Shown one piece after another: positions 1 to 9,542 of a stretch of DNA of 34,726 nucleotides (position 1 is the first letter of the stretch; every line of letters starts with the position of its first letter). The DNA comes from Comamonas sp. lk (GTDB taxonomy: Bacteria; Pseudomonadota; Gammaproteobacteria; Burkholderiales; Burkholderiaceae_C): the NCBI GenBank assembly GCA_945861345.1, contig CAMATX010000018.1, positions 1 through 34,726 on the forward strand. The letters run 5' to 3'. Under the pieces are notes generated by a model, which saw only the letters and a program-made list of their open reading frames with translations, made no database searches and was not told where the DNA came from. A program made the translations under genes and the position numbers.

Positions 1-13
1 AGGCTTTGATGCG

Positions 14-25
14 TAGTTTGTGGCG
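14..25. repeat. Left copy of an imperfect direct repeat flanking the recombinase gene
   Basis: TAGTTTGTGGCG lies just beyond the 3' end of the recombinase gene and matches TAGTTTGCGGCA at 1550-1561, just beyond its annotated 5' end, at 10 of 12 positions. Both copies are followed by GCATCAAC, at 46-53 on the left and 1562-1569 on the right. The placement immediately outside both ends of the gene is suggestive of recombinase-related sites, but twelve imperfect bases can arise by chance. Confidence 0.4.
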
Positions 26-28
26 CGG

Positions 29-53
29 GTTGATGCGTATCAAGCGCATCAAC
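29..53. repeat. Perfect inverted repeat at the 3' end of the recombinase gene (9-7-9)
   Basis: GTTGATGCG at 29-37 is the exact reverse complement of CGCATCAAC at 45-53, with a seven-base spacer at 38-44. The right arm covers the recombinase stop codon at 49-51. A weaker outer pair, cgtagtt at 12-18 and aactacg at 51-57, surrounds and overlaps it. There is no T-run, so a classical terminator is not supported. The geometry resembles a tyrosine recombinase core site or an arm-type binding site. That role is inference. Confidence 0.55.
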
Positions 54-1548
54 TACGTGCGTTTCTGTCACGTCGGCTTTGTAACATCCCAATGTTCTGC
101 TCGGCTGTGACAGTGCTGGCGTAGTGTGTGTTGATGACATCAACACTGGTACGTGCGTTGCGTGCCAATGTCAGCACATCAATGCCCTGACCGTACAGCA
201 AGCGAAACGTAATAGCACTATGGCGCAGGCTGTACAGTGAGCGTGGCTGCTTGTTGGCACCAAACTTTAAGTCAGTGCGTTTGAGTAAGTGATTGAAATA
301 GTGCGCCAACAAGTTGCCAGCGTAGTTGCGGTCTTGGATGTGCGGCAGGAATAGGTAACTGTCTGCTTGTAGATGCGCTGCTGGGCGACACTTGAACATT
401 TGCGTCCATATGCGCACAGCGGGACGCAGCGTAACTATGGGTTTGTCGTGCTTCTTGGTTGCCGGTAGTGTCAAGCGCAGGTACGTATTTGTTCCGCGCA
501 CCAGTTCTACGTGTTTGTGCTTGAGTGTTTTAAGGTCGCTGGGACGGATGAATGCGTTAACCATAAATCCGATAGCCCACGCAACATCGTTGGGGATGCG
601 CTGGTCACTTCTGCGTACTGTGCGTGTATGCGGTACCGCTGTGCCACGCATTGACCGTGCTGTACGCAGTAGCGTCACGTACTCTGTCGGTGTAAATGCG
701 CCACGAGAGTTGGTGCTGACTTTAATCTTGGGAAACTGCGGCAGTTGCGTCATTGCGCCCACTGCCACACTGTGTACCAATACCTTACGCACAGCAACCA
801 AGTACTGACTGACGGTAATACTGGAATAGGATTGGCTTAGGAACTGGGCAAACACCAGCAGTTCCTTGTAGTCAATGCTGCTAACTGCCTTCTTAACCCA
901 GCGCGGCAGTATGTGTGTGTCTAATCTGTTACGTAGTACATCTAAACTACCTTTGGTAAATTCTCCACGTGCTTGGCGTGCTTGTTCGTTGGCAAACATC
1001 TGCGCTGCCATTGCGCCAAATGTCATTGCCGGTTGTACAAAGTCGTCAACAACTGCTGCGGCTGTGGCAGTTGGGATAGTGCGCTGGTGCTGTATCAACA
1101 ACAACTCATAGAAGCGCTGTGCGTAACTGATTGCGGTGCGTAGTTGTTGGGTCTTGGTGCTTTGCCGATGTGTGCGTCCACGATGCCAGCAGCGCACTTG
1201 CCAATACTTGCTGGCGGCTATCTTGTACACCGCAAGTTTGAGAGGGTAGCGTGGGATGTGGTGAATGGTGTTTGGTATGGGAACAGTGCGCTCACGCTGC
1301 TGTTTCTTTAATTGAGCGTCGTTAGCAGCATCACGTGCGATGTTGACGATTTGGACTGACATAGCGCAAGCATACTGTTGTACATCGCAAACGCAACCGA
1401 AAACAGCGTTGTTGCTGCGCTGCGTATCGGTCGCAGTTGCCGTGATGTTGCCAGCGTATGCCGCGCTTGGCTGCGGTGAAAAACTGACAGTTACACGCTT
1501 CGCTGCATGTTGCTTGTTGTACACAGCATTCTGTACAACAGTGGGCAT
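49..1548 (-). CDS. Tyrosine recombinase / site-specific integrase
   Basis: The 499-residue product is a tyrosine recombinase that would cut and rejoin DNA at specific sites. Visible catalytic elements are Arg335 in an F-I-R-P-S-D-L context, a candidate lysine near 365-366, Arg442-His443 in Y-S-L-R-H-S-A-I-T-F-R-L, and the nucleophile Tyr476 in I-N-T-H-Y-A-S. The Y-S-L-R-H and T-S-V-x-x-I-x-x-H-Y layout is that of an integrase subfamily in which the usual first box-II His and the GH motif are naturally replaced. Residues about 170-260 look like a SAM-like core-binding domain. The first 62 residues are low in recognisable content, so Met63 (start at 1362) is a plausible true start giving 437 residues. 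No clear Shine-Dalgarno supports either start. Codon use and base composition differ from the downstream chromosome. No excisionase or phage gene lies beside it, but the window ends here. Confidence 0.9.
   Translation of the reverse strand: MPTVVQNAVYNKQHAAKRVTVSFSPQPSAAYAGNITATATDTQRSNNAVFGCVCDVQQYACAMSVQIVNIARDAANDAQLKKQQRERTVPIPNTIHHIPRYPLKLAVYKIAASKYWQVRCWHRGRTHRQSTKTQQLRTAISYAQRFYELLLIQHQRTIPTATAAAVVDDFVQPAMTFGAMAAQMFANEQARQARGEFTKGSLDVLRNRLDTHILPRWVKKAVSSIDYKELLVFAQFLSQSYSSITVSQYLVAVRKVLVHSVAVGAMTQLPQFPKIKVSTNSRGAFTPTEYVTLLRTARSMRGTAVPHTRTVRRSDQRIPNDVAWAIGFMVNAFIRPSDLKTLKHKHVELVRGTNTYLRLTLPATKKHDKPIVTLRPAVRIWTQMFKCRPAAHLQADSYLFLPHIQDRNYAGNLLAHYFNHLLKRTDLKFGANKQPRSLYSLRHSAITFRLLYGQGIDVLTLARNARTSVDVINTHYASTVTAEQNIGMLQSRRDRNARS
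128..146. repeat. Perfect palindrome inside the recombinase gene (9-1-9)
   Basis: GTGTTGATG at 128-136 and CATCAACAC at 138-146 are exact reverse complements around one base. The palindrome encodes the Val-Asp-Val-Ile-Asn stretch just before the catalytic tyrosine. It shares GTTGATG with the inverted repeat at 29-53, so it may be part of a cluster of recombinase-binding motifs, or it may simply follow from the codons used. Confidence 0.4.
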
Positions 1549-2538
1549 TTAGTTTGCGGCAGCATCAACACGGTTAAACAGTTTGGTTATGGATGGAAGC
1601 AATGTGTAAGCACTCTGCCCGCATTGGCTGCCATCGCAGCGGTTGGCGCTGCTTCTGCCCAAGTTACCGTCTACGGTAAATTGGACGTTGGTGTTTCGAA
1701 CACATCCGCAGGCGGAACCGTTGTTGGTGTAAACCAATGGGAAAACAGCCGTTTTGGTATCAAGGCTGAGCAAGAAGTCAGCAAAGGCCTCAAGGCTATG
1801 GTCAACCTGGAAGGCAAGATTTCAGACAACGTTGGAAAAATGGCTGGTTTTGACCGCGTCGCCACCGTTGGCCTGACCGGCGGTTTCGGTACCCTGACCA
1901 TGGGTACACAGTGGACCCCCTATGACAACGCAACATGGACTGCTGACGCCCTGGAATACAACGGCTTTACACCTTTTGCTGGTGGTTTCTGGAACTACGA
2001 CACCGGTAACACGACGAACTACTATGGAAATGCCAAGAACTCTATCCAGTATGCGACGCCTGACATGAACGGTTTCCAAGCGATCATCTTGACCGCTCCT
2101 AACGTCCCGGCTGGCGGAACCACTTACAACACCAGTTATTCCGGTATCGGCCTGAACTACGCAAAAGGTCCGTTCGTAATGAACTTCGCTACACAAAGTT
2201 TCAACTACACACCTGCTGGCGCAACTGTTAACGGTTGGGTTTTGGCTTTGAACTACAACGTTGGCGCAGCCAACCTGTATGGTGGCTTTAACAGTAACAT
2301 CGATGGCGCACTGACTGAAACTGGTTACACCTTCGGCGTGAAAGTGCCGATGGGCAAGGACTCGGTCTCTGTTGGCTATGCTCAAGACAAGCAATCTATC
2401 GGCGGTGTTGATAAGACCAAAGGCGCTTGGGGTGCTCAGTACATCAAGAGCTTGAACGCAGCGACTGTTGCTTACTTCGGTATCCAGTCTGTTGACTCTG
2501 TCAACAAGACGGCTGCTGGCCTGCGCATCAACTTCTAA
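1507..2538 (+). CDS. Gram-negative porin (Omp32 type) with abnormal 5' end
   Basis: From about residue 52 the product is a typical Comamonadaceae trimeric porin: mature start QVTVYGKLD after an A-S-A cleavage site, regularly spaced beta strands, and the C-terminal phenylalanine (R-I-N-F) needed for outer-membrane insertion. It would form a diffusion channel. The 5' end is wrong. The sister porin at 2653-3600 begins MKKTFVALAAIAAVGAASA, whereas here the equivalent stretch reads V-S-T-L-P-A-L-A-A-I-A-A-V-G-A-A-S-A with no in-frame start at that point. The only in-frame ATG is at 1507, adding a 32-residue stretch (with cysteine and tryptophan) and overlapping the start of the divergent recombinase. 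An ATG at 1602-1604 sits exactly where a porin start is expected but is one base out of frame. The gene may be silent, a pseudogene, or joined to new upstream DNA by recombination. Confidence 0.75.
   Translation: MLLVVHSILYNSGHLVCGSINTVKQFGYGWKQCVSTLPALAAIAAVGAASAQVTVYGKLDVGVSNTSAGGTVVGVNQWENSRFGIKAEQEVSKGLKAMVNLEGKISDNVGKMAGFDRVATVGLTGGFGTLTMGTQWTPYDNATWTADALEYNGFTPFAGGFWNYDTGNTTNYYGNAKNSIQYATPDMNGFQAIILTAPNVPAGGTTYNTSYSGIGLNYAKGPFVMNFATQSFNYTPAGATVNGWVLALNYNVGAANLYGGFNSNIDGALTETGYTFGVKVPMGKDSVSVGYAQDKQSIGGVDKTKGAWGAQYIKSLNAATVAYFGIQSVDSVNKTAAGLRINF
1515..1540. other. Candidate recombinase core/attachment site (9-8-9 inverted repeat)
   Basis: TGTTGTACA at 1515-1523 and TGTACAACA at 1532-1540 are exact reverse complements separated by the eight bases CAGCATTC. 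Inverted arms around a 6-8 base spacer are the general design of tyrosine-recombinase core sites such as lox and dif. The site lies beside the recombinase start and upstream of the disrupted porin. A further half-site copy, ACTGTTGTACA, lies at 1374-1384 and is the exact inverse of 1532-1542. The function as a crossover site is inferred. Confidence 0.5.
1550..1561. repeat. Right copy of an imperfect direct repeat flanking the recombinase gene
   Basis: TAGTTTGCGGCA, followed by GCATCAAC at 1562-1569, is the partner of the left copy at 14-25 and lies directly upstream of the recombinase start at 1548. It falls within the abnormal 5' extension of the first porin. Confidence 0.4.
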
Positions 2539-2579
2539 TTCCCTGCTGGCCTTGCGCCAGCGTGTGAATTCATAAGTAC

Positions 2580-2614
2580 AAAAGCCCCGCTGTGTTTGCA
2601 CAGCGGGGCTTTTT
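2580..2614. terminator. Bidirectional rho-independent terminator between the two porins
   Basis: The 11-base arms GCCCCGCTGTG at 2584-2594 and CACAGCGGGGC at 2599-2609 surround a TTTG loop. The stem is followed by a T-run at 2610-2614 and preceded by an A-run at 2580-2583, so it can end transcription from both directions. It lies 42 bases after the first porin's stop codon and 39 bases before the second's, which converge on it. Confidence 0.93.
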
Positions 2615-2652
2615 ATTTTGTCGTTTCAAACTGGCATGCAGCCAGTAAGTGG

Positions 2653-3600
2653 TCAGAAGTTGACGCGAAGACCGGCGCTGTACTTGTTGGCGCTGTCGAT
2701 CGATTGCAGGCCCACGTAAGCAACGGTTGCTTTGGTCACAGCGGCAATGTACTGCGCACCCCAAGCACCAATCGTGGTGTCTTTGCCAGCCGCGGTTGCT
2801 TTGTTGGAAGCGTAGCCAACGGAGACAGAGTTCGCGCCCATCGGAACTTTCACGCCCAGCGTATAGCCAGTTTCGGTCGAGGAGCCGTAGTCCGTATTGA
2901 CCCAACCACCGTACAAGTTTGCTGCGCCCACGTTGTAGTTGATAGCGAACACATTGGTTTTTGTGGATGCGCTGGAAACTTGTTTGCCGCCAGCGAATGT
3001 GCCGTCAAAAGCTTGGTTAGCGTAATTGATAACCAACGGTCCCTTCACGTAGTTCAAGCCAAAGCCCGTGTAGTTAGTAGAACCTTGGGTGTTGCCTGTG
3101 ACGTTATTGGCGACCAACAAGAATCCTTGGAAACCGTTCATATCAGGAGTTGCGTACTGGATGGAGTTTTTTGCGTTACCCATTCCTGTATTGCCAACAT
3201 CCGAATTCCAAAGGCCAGCCGCCAGAGGTGTGAAGCCGTTGTATTCCAGTGCGTCTGTCGTCCAGATGGCATTGTCAACCGGGGTCCATTGGTTACCGAT
3301 GGTCACGGCGCCGAAACCACCAGCCAGACCTACTGTGGCAGTGCGATCAAAGCCTTGGAAAGCGGCTTGACCATTGGAGTTATCACGCAATTTGCCTTCC
3401 AGAACGACGGAGGCCGTCATGCTTCCCACTTTGTCTGAGGCCTTCACGCCAAAACGGCTTGTTTCCCAGCCATTTAAACCCACACTGGAGCCAGCCGATG
3501 TATTGGTATAGGCCGCATCCAACTTGCCGTAAACCGTAACCTGCGCAGAAGCAGCGCCAACCGCCGCAATAGCAGCCAATGCAACAAAAGTTTTTTTCAT
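2653..3600 (-). CDS. Gram-negative porin (Omp32 type)
   Basis: A 315-residue outer-membrane porin. The start at 3600 is supported by a textbook signal peptide (MKKTFVALAAIAAVGAASA, cleavage before QVTVYGKLD) and by an AGGGA ribosome site about nine bases upstream. The mature part carries the alternating short strands and loops of the family, and the C-terminus is R-V-N-F with the terminal phenylalanine recognised by the BAM machinery. It allows passive passage of small, mainly anionic solutes in studied relatives. It is paralogous to the first porin along its whole length and faces it across a shared terminator. The leader contains a palindrome at 3632-3649. This copy appears intact and is the likely expressed one. 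Confidence 0.95.
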   Translation of the reverse strand: MKKTFVALAAIAAVGAASAQVTVYGKLDAAYTNTSAGSSVGLNGWETSRFGVKASDKVGSMTASVVLEGKLRDNSNGQAAFQGFDRTATVGLAGGFGAVTIGNQWTPVDNAIWTTDALEYNGFTPLAAGLWNSDVGNTGMGNAKNSIQYATPDMNGFQGFLLVANNVTGNTQGSTNYTGFGLNYVKGPLVINYANQAFDGTFAGGKQVSSASTKTNVFAINYNVGAANLYGGWVNTDYGSSTETGYTLGVKVPMGANSVSVGYASNKATAAGKDTTIGAWGAQYIAAVTKATVAYVGLQSIDSANKYSAGLRVNF

Positions 3601-3631
3601 AGTTAATCCCTGAAAATTGTTAAAAAAGACA

Positions 3632-3649
3632 TGTTCTTCAAAAAGAACA
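3632..3649 (-). promoter_or_regulatory. Inverted repeat in the leader/promoter of the second porin
   Basis: TGTTCTT at 3632-3638 and AAGAACA at 3643-3649 are exact reverse complements around CAAA, about 32 bases upstream of the porin start. The surrounding 160-base gap is AT-rich. The repeat could be a regulator operator or a small hairpin in the mRNA leader. I do not recognise the cognate regulator. Confidence 0.45.
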
Positions 3650-3764
3650 CAATATATTGGAGCATGGACGCGACCTAAGCGGCAATGAATGCCCGCTGCA
3701 AAGGGCTTTAGAAAACTAATTGGTTGCCAATTTGCAACGTATTGGCAGCCGCCATGGGCCGCGC

Positions 3765-4202
3765 TTAGCCCGCTGTGTTCTTGCGGTTGGGGCAGTCGCG
3801 CTTGGTGCAGTTGGCGTACAGGCTCAGCGCGTGGTCGGTGATGACAAAGCCTTTGGACAGGGCCACCGCATGCTGGCGTTTCTCGATTTCGGCGTCGTAA
3901 AACTCTTCCACCTGCCCGCAATCGAGGCAGACCAGGTGGTCGTGGTGCTCGCCCTGGTCAAGCTCAAAGACCGATTTGCCGCCCTCAAACTGGCTGCGCT
4001 TGAGGATGCTGGCCTGCTCGAACTGCGTTAGCACACGGTACACGGTGGCCAGTCCGACGTCGGCCCGCTCTTGGAGTAGCACCCGAAAAACGTCCTCGGC
4101 CGACATGTGCCGCTGCGCGCTGCGCTGGAAAACCTCCAGGATCTTCAGGCGGGGCACTGTGGCTTTGAGGCCGGTGTTTTTGAGTTCGTCGATATTGGTC
4201 AT
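3765..4202 (-). CDS. fur: Ferric uptake regulator Fur
   Basis: A 145-residue Fur-family repressor that binds Fur boxes with Fe(II) to control iron uptake. The start at 4202 gives [21 protein letters not shown], the usual Fur N-terminus; an upstream in-frame start would add 13 unlikely residues. Visible features are the winged-helix region ending in [11 protein letters not shown], the metal-binding [11 protein letters not shown] motif, and a C-terminal C-x4-C pair (C-T-K-R-D-C). It is divergent from bamE, an arrangement widely conserved in beta- and gammaproteobacteria. Confidence 0.97.
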   Translation of the reverse strand: MTNIDELKNTGLKATVPRLKILEVFQRSAQRHMSAEDVFRVLLQERADVGLATVYRVLTQFEQASILKRSQFEGGKSVFELDQGEHHDHLVCLDCGQVEEFYDAEIEKRQHAVALSKGFVITDHALSLYANCTKRDCPNRKNTAG

Positions 4203-4263
4203 ACGCAGGGAAGGGGGCCTATCGTGGCGAAATAGGGCCACAACAGGCCAAAAAGTGCGAGGC

Positions 4264-4269
4264 TACAAT
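4264..4269 (+). promoter_or_regulatory. -10 element of the bamE promoter
   Basis: TACAAT in a GCTACAATG context lies 29 bases upstream of the bamE start in the short fur/bamE divergent region. No good -35 hexamer is visible. Transcription starting a few bases downstream would exclude the ATG at 4268 and favours translation from 4298. Confidence 0.6.
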
Positions 4270-4297
4270 GAGACGATCTTACTGCCGCACGACCTCC

Positions 4298-4837
4298 ATG
4301 ACATCTGATACACGCTTCCAACGCCTTTTGGGCATGGCAATTTCGCTCGGTGCGGGCCTGTGGCTGAGCGCTTGCGGCACCCTGGACAGCGCCAGCTCGA
4401 CCTTGGTGGGCGTGCTAGAGCCCTACAAAATGGAAATCGTGCAGGGCAATGTGGTCACCAAAGAGCAGGTTGCCGCACTGACCAAGGGCCTCACGCGCAC
4501 CCAGGTGATGATGGTGGCGGGCACGCCCTTGATTGCCAGCGCCTTCCACGGTGACCGCTGGGACTACACCTTTAGCCTGCAGCGCCAGGGTAAGGCGCCG
4601 CAGCTGCGCCGGATTTCAGTGTTTTTCACCGACGACCGGATGGACCGGGTAGAGTCAGACGCCCTGCCCACCGAGGCCGACTTTGTCGCCAGCCTGCGTA
4701 AAGCCGTTGATCTGCCCGCGTCCAAGCCCATGCAAGCGAGCTCCGCGCAATTGGCGCAGTTCCCCGGCCCGGCGCCCAAGCCCGCCGCAGTGCAACCCGC
4801 GCCCTCGACCACGAATTACCCCCCGCTGGAGCCTTAA
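4298..4837 (+). CDS. bamE: Outer membrane assembly lipoprotein BamE (SmpA/OmlA)
   Basis: A 179-residue lipoprotein subunit of the BAM complex, which folds beta-barrel proteins such as the porins at the left of this window into the outer membrane. The start at 4298 is chosen because a -10 element covers the earlier ATG at 4268. The signal peptide ends in a lipobox L-W-L-S-A-C with Cys26 as the lipidation site. The SmpA/OmlA fold follows, with Y-K-M-E-I-V-Q-G-N-V-V, G-L-T-R-T-Q-V-M-M-V-A-G-T-P and D-R-W-D-Y-T-F. The C-terminal 35 residues are a proline- and alanine-rich tail, as often found in Burkholderiales versions. It is divergent from fur. Confidence 0.95.
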   Translation: MTSDTRFQRLLGMAISLGAGLWLSACGTLDSASSTLVGVLEPYKMEIVQGNVVTKEQVAALTKGLTRTQVMMVAGTPLIASAFHGDRWDYTFSLQRQGKAPQLRRISVFFTDDRMDRVESDALPTEADFVASLRKAVDLPASKPMQASSAQLAQFPGPAPKPAAVQPAPSTTNYPPLEP

Positions 4838-6348
<1,511 letters not shown>

Positions 6349-6356
6349 CGACCGCC

Positions 6357-6776
6357 ATGCGCTTTGGCCGCTTCGCTCGCAAAGACGGCGCCGCGCCGAT
6401 GAGCGATATCAATATGACGCCGCTCATCGACGTGATGCTGGTGTTGCTGGTGATCTTCATCATCACCGCGCCGCTGATGCTCAGCGCCATTCGGGTCGAT
6501 TTGCCCCGCGACAAGGCAAGCGCTGACGCCCAAAGCGAGACCGCGCCGCTGGCCGTCACCATTGCCAAGGACGGCGCTGTCTATATCCGAGACGAGCGAC
6601 TGGCCGACGCAGCCCTGCTCCAAGCGCTGCAAGCGGTGGCCCGGCGCAACCCCGAGACCGAGCTGGCCTTGCGCGCCGATGTGGCCGTGCCCTACGGCGC
6701 GGTGGTGGCCTTCATGGCCCAGGCACACCAGGCCGGGCTGCACCGTATCGGCTTTGTGACCGAAAAACAGCCCTGA
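6357..6776 (+). CDS. exbD: ExbD/TolR-family energy transducer
   Basis: A 139-residue protein that partners the upstream ExbB-like subunit. The start at 6357 is eight bases after the exbB stop. A short cytoplasmic start including M-S-D-I-N-M-T-P leads into one membrane helix L-I-D-V-M-L-V-L-L-V-I-F-I-I-T-A-P, containing the membrane aspartate essential for proton use in this family. The rest is the periplasmic ExbD/TolR domain. The gene lies 64 bases before leuS, which probably has its own promoter. Confidence 0.94.
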   Translation: MRFGRFARKDGAAPMSDINMTPLIDVMLVLLVIFIITAPLMLSAIRVDLPRDKASADAQSETAPLAVTIAKDGAVYIRDERLADAALLQALQAVARRNPETELALRADVAVPYGAVVAFMAQAHQAGLHRIGFVTEKQP

Positions 6777-6807
6777 TAGCGCGGGTGCCGCGCGGGGGCG
6801 CAGCGCC

Positions 6808-6813
6808 TAAAAT
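6808..6813 (+). promoter_or_regulatory. Candidate -10 element upstream of leuS
   Basis: TAAAAT in a GCCTAAAATGCG context lies 27 bases upstream of the leuS start. It resembles the bamE element (CTACAATG) in sequence and distance to the gene. The leader between it and leuS is cytosine-rich and has no evident Shine-Dalgarno sequence. No clear -35 hexamer is seen. Confidence 0.45.
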
Positions 6814-6840
6814 GCGCGTTGCCCTCCAATCCCACCCCCC

Positions 6841-9528
6841 ATGCAAGACAAGTACCAACACACCGCCATCGAGCAAGCCGCCCGTAGCCATTGGGCGCAG
6901 CCTTTGTGGAACGGCCACGAGGCCTACCGCGTCACCGAAGACGCGGGCAAAAACAAGTTTTACGCCTGTTCCATGCTGCCCTACCCCAGCGGCAAGCTGC
7001 ATATGGGGCATGTGCGCAACTACACCATCAACGACATGCTGGCGCGCTACCTGCGCATGAAGGGCTATAACGTCTTGATGCCCATGGGCTGGGATGCGTT
7101 TGGCCTACCAGCCGAAAACGCGGCGCTGAAAAACGGCGTGCCGCCAGCCAAGTGGACCTACGAAAACATCGCCCACATGAAGCAGCAGATGCAGGCCATG
7201 GGCCTGGCCATCGACTGGAGCCGCGAAGTGGCCACCTGCGACCCGAGCTATTACAAGTGGAACCAGTGGCTGTTTTTGAAAATGCTCGATATTGGTGTGG
7301 CCTACCGTAAAACGCAGGTCGTGAACTGGGACCCGGTTGATCAAACCGTGTTGGCCAATGAGCAGGTGATTGACGGGCGCGGCTGGCGCACCGGCGCGCT
7401 GGTGGAAAAGCGCGAGATTCCGGGCTACTACCTGAAGATCACCGACTACGCGCAAGAGCTGCTCGACCATGTGCAAACCGGCCTGCCTGGCTGGCCCGAG
7501 CGCGTCAAGCTGATGCAGGAAAACTGGATCGGCAAGAGCGAAGGTGTGCGTTTTGCGTTTCCGCACACGATCAAAGATGCCAGAGGCGCCTTGATCGGTG
7601 AGGGGCGTATGTATGTGTTCACCACGCGGGCGGACACCATCATGGGCGTCACCTTTTGCGCCGTGGCACCCGAGCATCCGCTGGCGGTGCACGCTGCGGC
7701 CAGCAACCCGTCGCTGGCGGCCTTCATCGAAGAATGCAAGGCCGGCGGCACCACCGAGGCAGAGCTGGCCGTGAAAGAAAAAGCCGGCATGGACACTGGC
7801 CTCTTTGTCACGCACCCGCTGACCGGCGCCCAGGTGGCGCTCTGGGTGGGCAACTATGTGCTGATGAGCTACGGCGACGGCGCCGTCATGGGCGTGCCGG
7901 CGCACGACGAGCGCGACTTTGCGTTTGCACTGAAATATGCGCTGCCCATTAAACAAGTGGTGGCCGTGGCGGGCCAGACTTTTAGCGACCAGGCTTGGCA
8001 AGAGTGGTACGCCGACAAAACCCAGGGTGTGTGTGTGCACTCGGGCGCACTCGACGGCTTGAACCAAAAAGCGGCGGTCGACAAAGTCGCCGCGCTCTTG
8101 GCGGCCCAAGGTCTGGGCGAGAAAAAAACCACCTGGCGTTTGCGCGACTGGGGCGTCAGCCGCCAGCGCTACTGGGGCACGCCGATTCCTATCATCCACT
8201 GCGCAGAACACGGCGCCGTGCCGGTGCCGGAAAAAGACCTGCCGGTGGTACTGCCGCAAGACTGCATTCCTGACGGTTCGGGCAATCCGCTGCACAAGCA
8301 TGAAGGCTTTCACGCAGGCGTCACCTGCCCGGTATGTGGCAAGCCCGCCCGGCGCGAGACCGACACCATGGACACCTTTGTGGATTCCAGTTGGTACTAC
8401 ATGCGCTACTGCGACCCGACCAACACCGAGGCGATGGTGGCCGAGGGCGCGGCCTATTGGGCGCCGATGGACCAGTACATCGGCGGCATCGAGCACGCCA
8501 TCTTGCACCTTTTGTATGCGCGCTTTTGGACCAAGGTGATGCGCGATTTGGGCCTGGTCAAGATTGATGAGCCCTTTACCAAGTTGCTCACACAGGGCAT
8601 GGTGCTCAACCATATTTACTCGCGCCGTACCGACAAGGGTGGCAAAGACTATTTCTGGCCGCAAGACGTGGAGCATGTGCACGATGCCGCTGGCAAAGTT
8701 ACAGGCGCGCGCCTGACCAAAGCCGTGGGCGATTTGCCGGTGGGCACTGCGATCGACTACGAAGGCGTGGGCACCATGTCCAAGTCGAAAAACAATGGTG
8801 TCGACCCGCAAGACCTGATCGAGAAATACGGCGCTGACACTGCCCGCCTGTACACCATGTTCACCTCGCCGCCCGAGGCCACTCTGGAGTGGAACGACGC
8901 GGGTGTGGAAGGCAGTTACCGCTTTTTGCGCCGCGTTTGGAACTTTGGCTACAAGCTCTCGGCGCTGAACCTGGCTGGTGCGCACACCCAGCTTGCCCAA
9001 GGCTTGGCCGGCCTGAGCCTGTCCAAAGAGACACAGGCGCTGCGCCTGGAAATCCACACCGTGCTCAAGCAAGTGGACTACGACTACCAGCGCATGCAAT
9101 ACAACACCGTGGTCTCTGGCGCCATGAAAATGCTCAACGCGCTGGAGGACTTCAAAGCCCACGCCAGCGCCGACGGCCTGGCGGCGCTGACCGAAGGCTT
9201 TGGCATCTTGCTGCGCGTGCTGTACCCGGCCACGCCCCACCTTGCCCACGCCGTCTGGCAGGAGCTGGGCTACCAAGCCCATGGCGGCGACCTGCTGGAT
9301 GCCGCCTGGCCCCAGGTGGACGCCAGCGCCCTGGTGCAGGACGAGATCTCTTTGGTGCTGCAAATCAACGGCAAGCTGCGCGGTGCCTTGCTGGTGCCCT
9401 CGACAGCCTCGCGCGAAGAGATCGAGGCCTTGGCCCAGGCCAACGAGACGGTGCAGTCGTTTGCCGGCGGCGCGGCGCCCAAGAAAATCGTGGTGGTGCC
9501 CGGCCGCCTGGTTAACGTGGTGCTTTGA
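6841..9528 (+). CDS. leuS: Leucyl-tRNA synthetase
   Basis: LeuRS attaches leucine to tRNA-Leu using ATP and edits mischarged tRNA. The 895-residue length is slightly longer than E. coli LeuRS. The class I HIGH motif appears as H-M-G-H at residues 54-57 and the KMSKS loop as T-M-S-K-S-K-N-N-G at about 645. Between them lies the CP1 editing domain with the T-T-R-A-D-T-I-M-G motif and [10 protein letters not shown]. The anticodon-binding and C-terminal domains are complete. The leader lacks an obvious ribosome-binding site. lptE follows with 14 bases between stop and start. Confidence 0.99.
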   Translation: MQDKYQHTAIEQAARSHWAQPLWNGHEAYRVTEDAGKNKFYACSMLPYPSGKLHMGHVRNYTINDMLARYLRMKGYNVLMPMGWDAFGLPAENAALKNGVPPAKWTYENIAHMKQQMQAMGLAIDWSREVATCDPSYYKWNQWLFLKMLDIGVAYRKTQVVNWDPVDQTVLANEQVIDGRGWRTGALVEKREIPGYYLKITDYAQELLDHVQTGLPGWPERVKLMQENWIGKSEGVRFAFPHTIKDARGALIGEGRMYVFTTRADTIMGVTFCAVAPEHPLAVHAAASNPSLAAFIEECKAGGTTEAELAVKEKAGMDTGLFVTHPLTGAQVALWVGNYVLMSYGDGAVMGVPAHDERDFAFALKYALPIKQVVAVAGQTFSDQAWQEWYADKTQGVCVHSGALDGLNQKAAVDKVAALLAAQGLGEKKTTWRLRDWGVSRQRYWGTPIPIIHCAEHGAVPVPEKDLPVVLPQDCIPDGSGNPLHKHEGFHAGVTCPVCGKPARRETDTMDTFVDSSWYYMRYCDPTNTEAMVAEGAAYWAPMDQYIGGIEHAILHLLYARFWTKVMRDLGLVKIDEPFTKLLTQGMVLNHIYSRRTDKGGKDYFWPQDVEHVHDAAGKVTGARLTKAVGDLPVGTAIDYEGVGTMSKSKNNGVDPQDLIEKYGADTARLYTMFTSPPEATLEWNDAGVEGSYRFLRRVWNFGYKLSALNLAGAHTQLAQGLAGLSLSKETQALRLEIHTVLKQVDYDYQRMQYNTVVSGAMKMLNALEDFKAHASADGLAALTEGFGILLRVLYPATPHLAHAVWQELGYQAHGGDLLDAAWPQVDASALVQDEISLVLQINGKLRGALLVPSTASREEIEALAQANETVQSFAGGAAPKKIVVVPGRLVNVVL

Positions 9529-9542
9529 GGCGCGGCCCCGCC

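Noticed and set aside
128..146. 9-1-9 palindrome inside the recombinase gene as an independent regulatory site
   Set aside because: It encodes conserved residues next to the catalytic tyrosine, so codon choice alone may create it; listed as a repeat but not promoted as a separate finding.
2545..2561. Small hairpin GCTGGC / GCCAGC after the first porin
   Set aside because: Short stem without T-run; the strong terminator 20 bases further on explains termination.
2596..3438. 280-codon open frame on the plus strand opposite the second porin
   Set aside because: It starts inside the terminator stem-loop and merely mirrors the porin; a similar mirror frame exists opposite the first porin.
7105..9363. 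Very long open frame (752 codons) on the minus strand opposite leuS
   Set aside because: It mirrors leuS in a GC-rich gene, shows no recognisable domain, and its histidine- and arginine-rich content is typical of antisense shadows.
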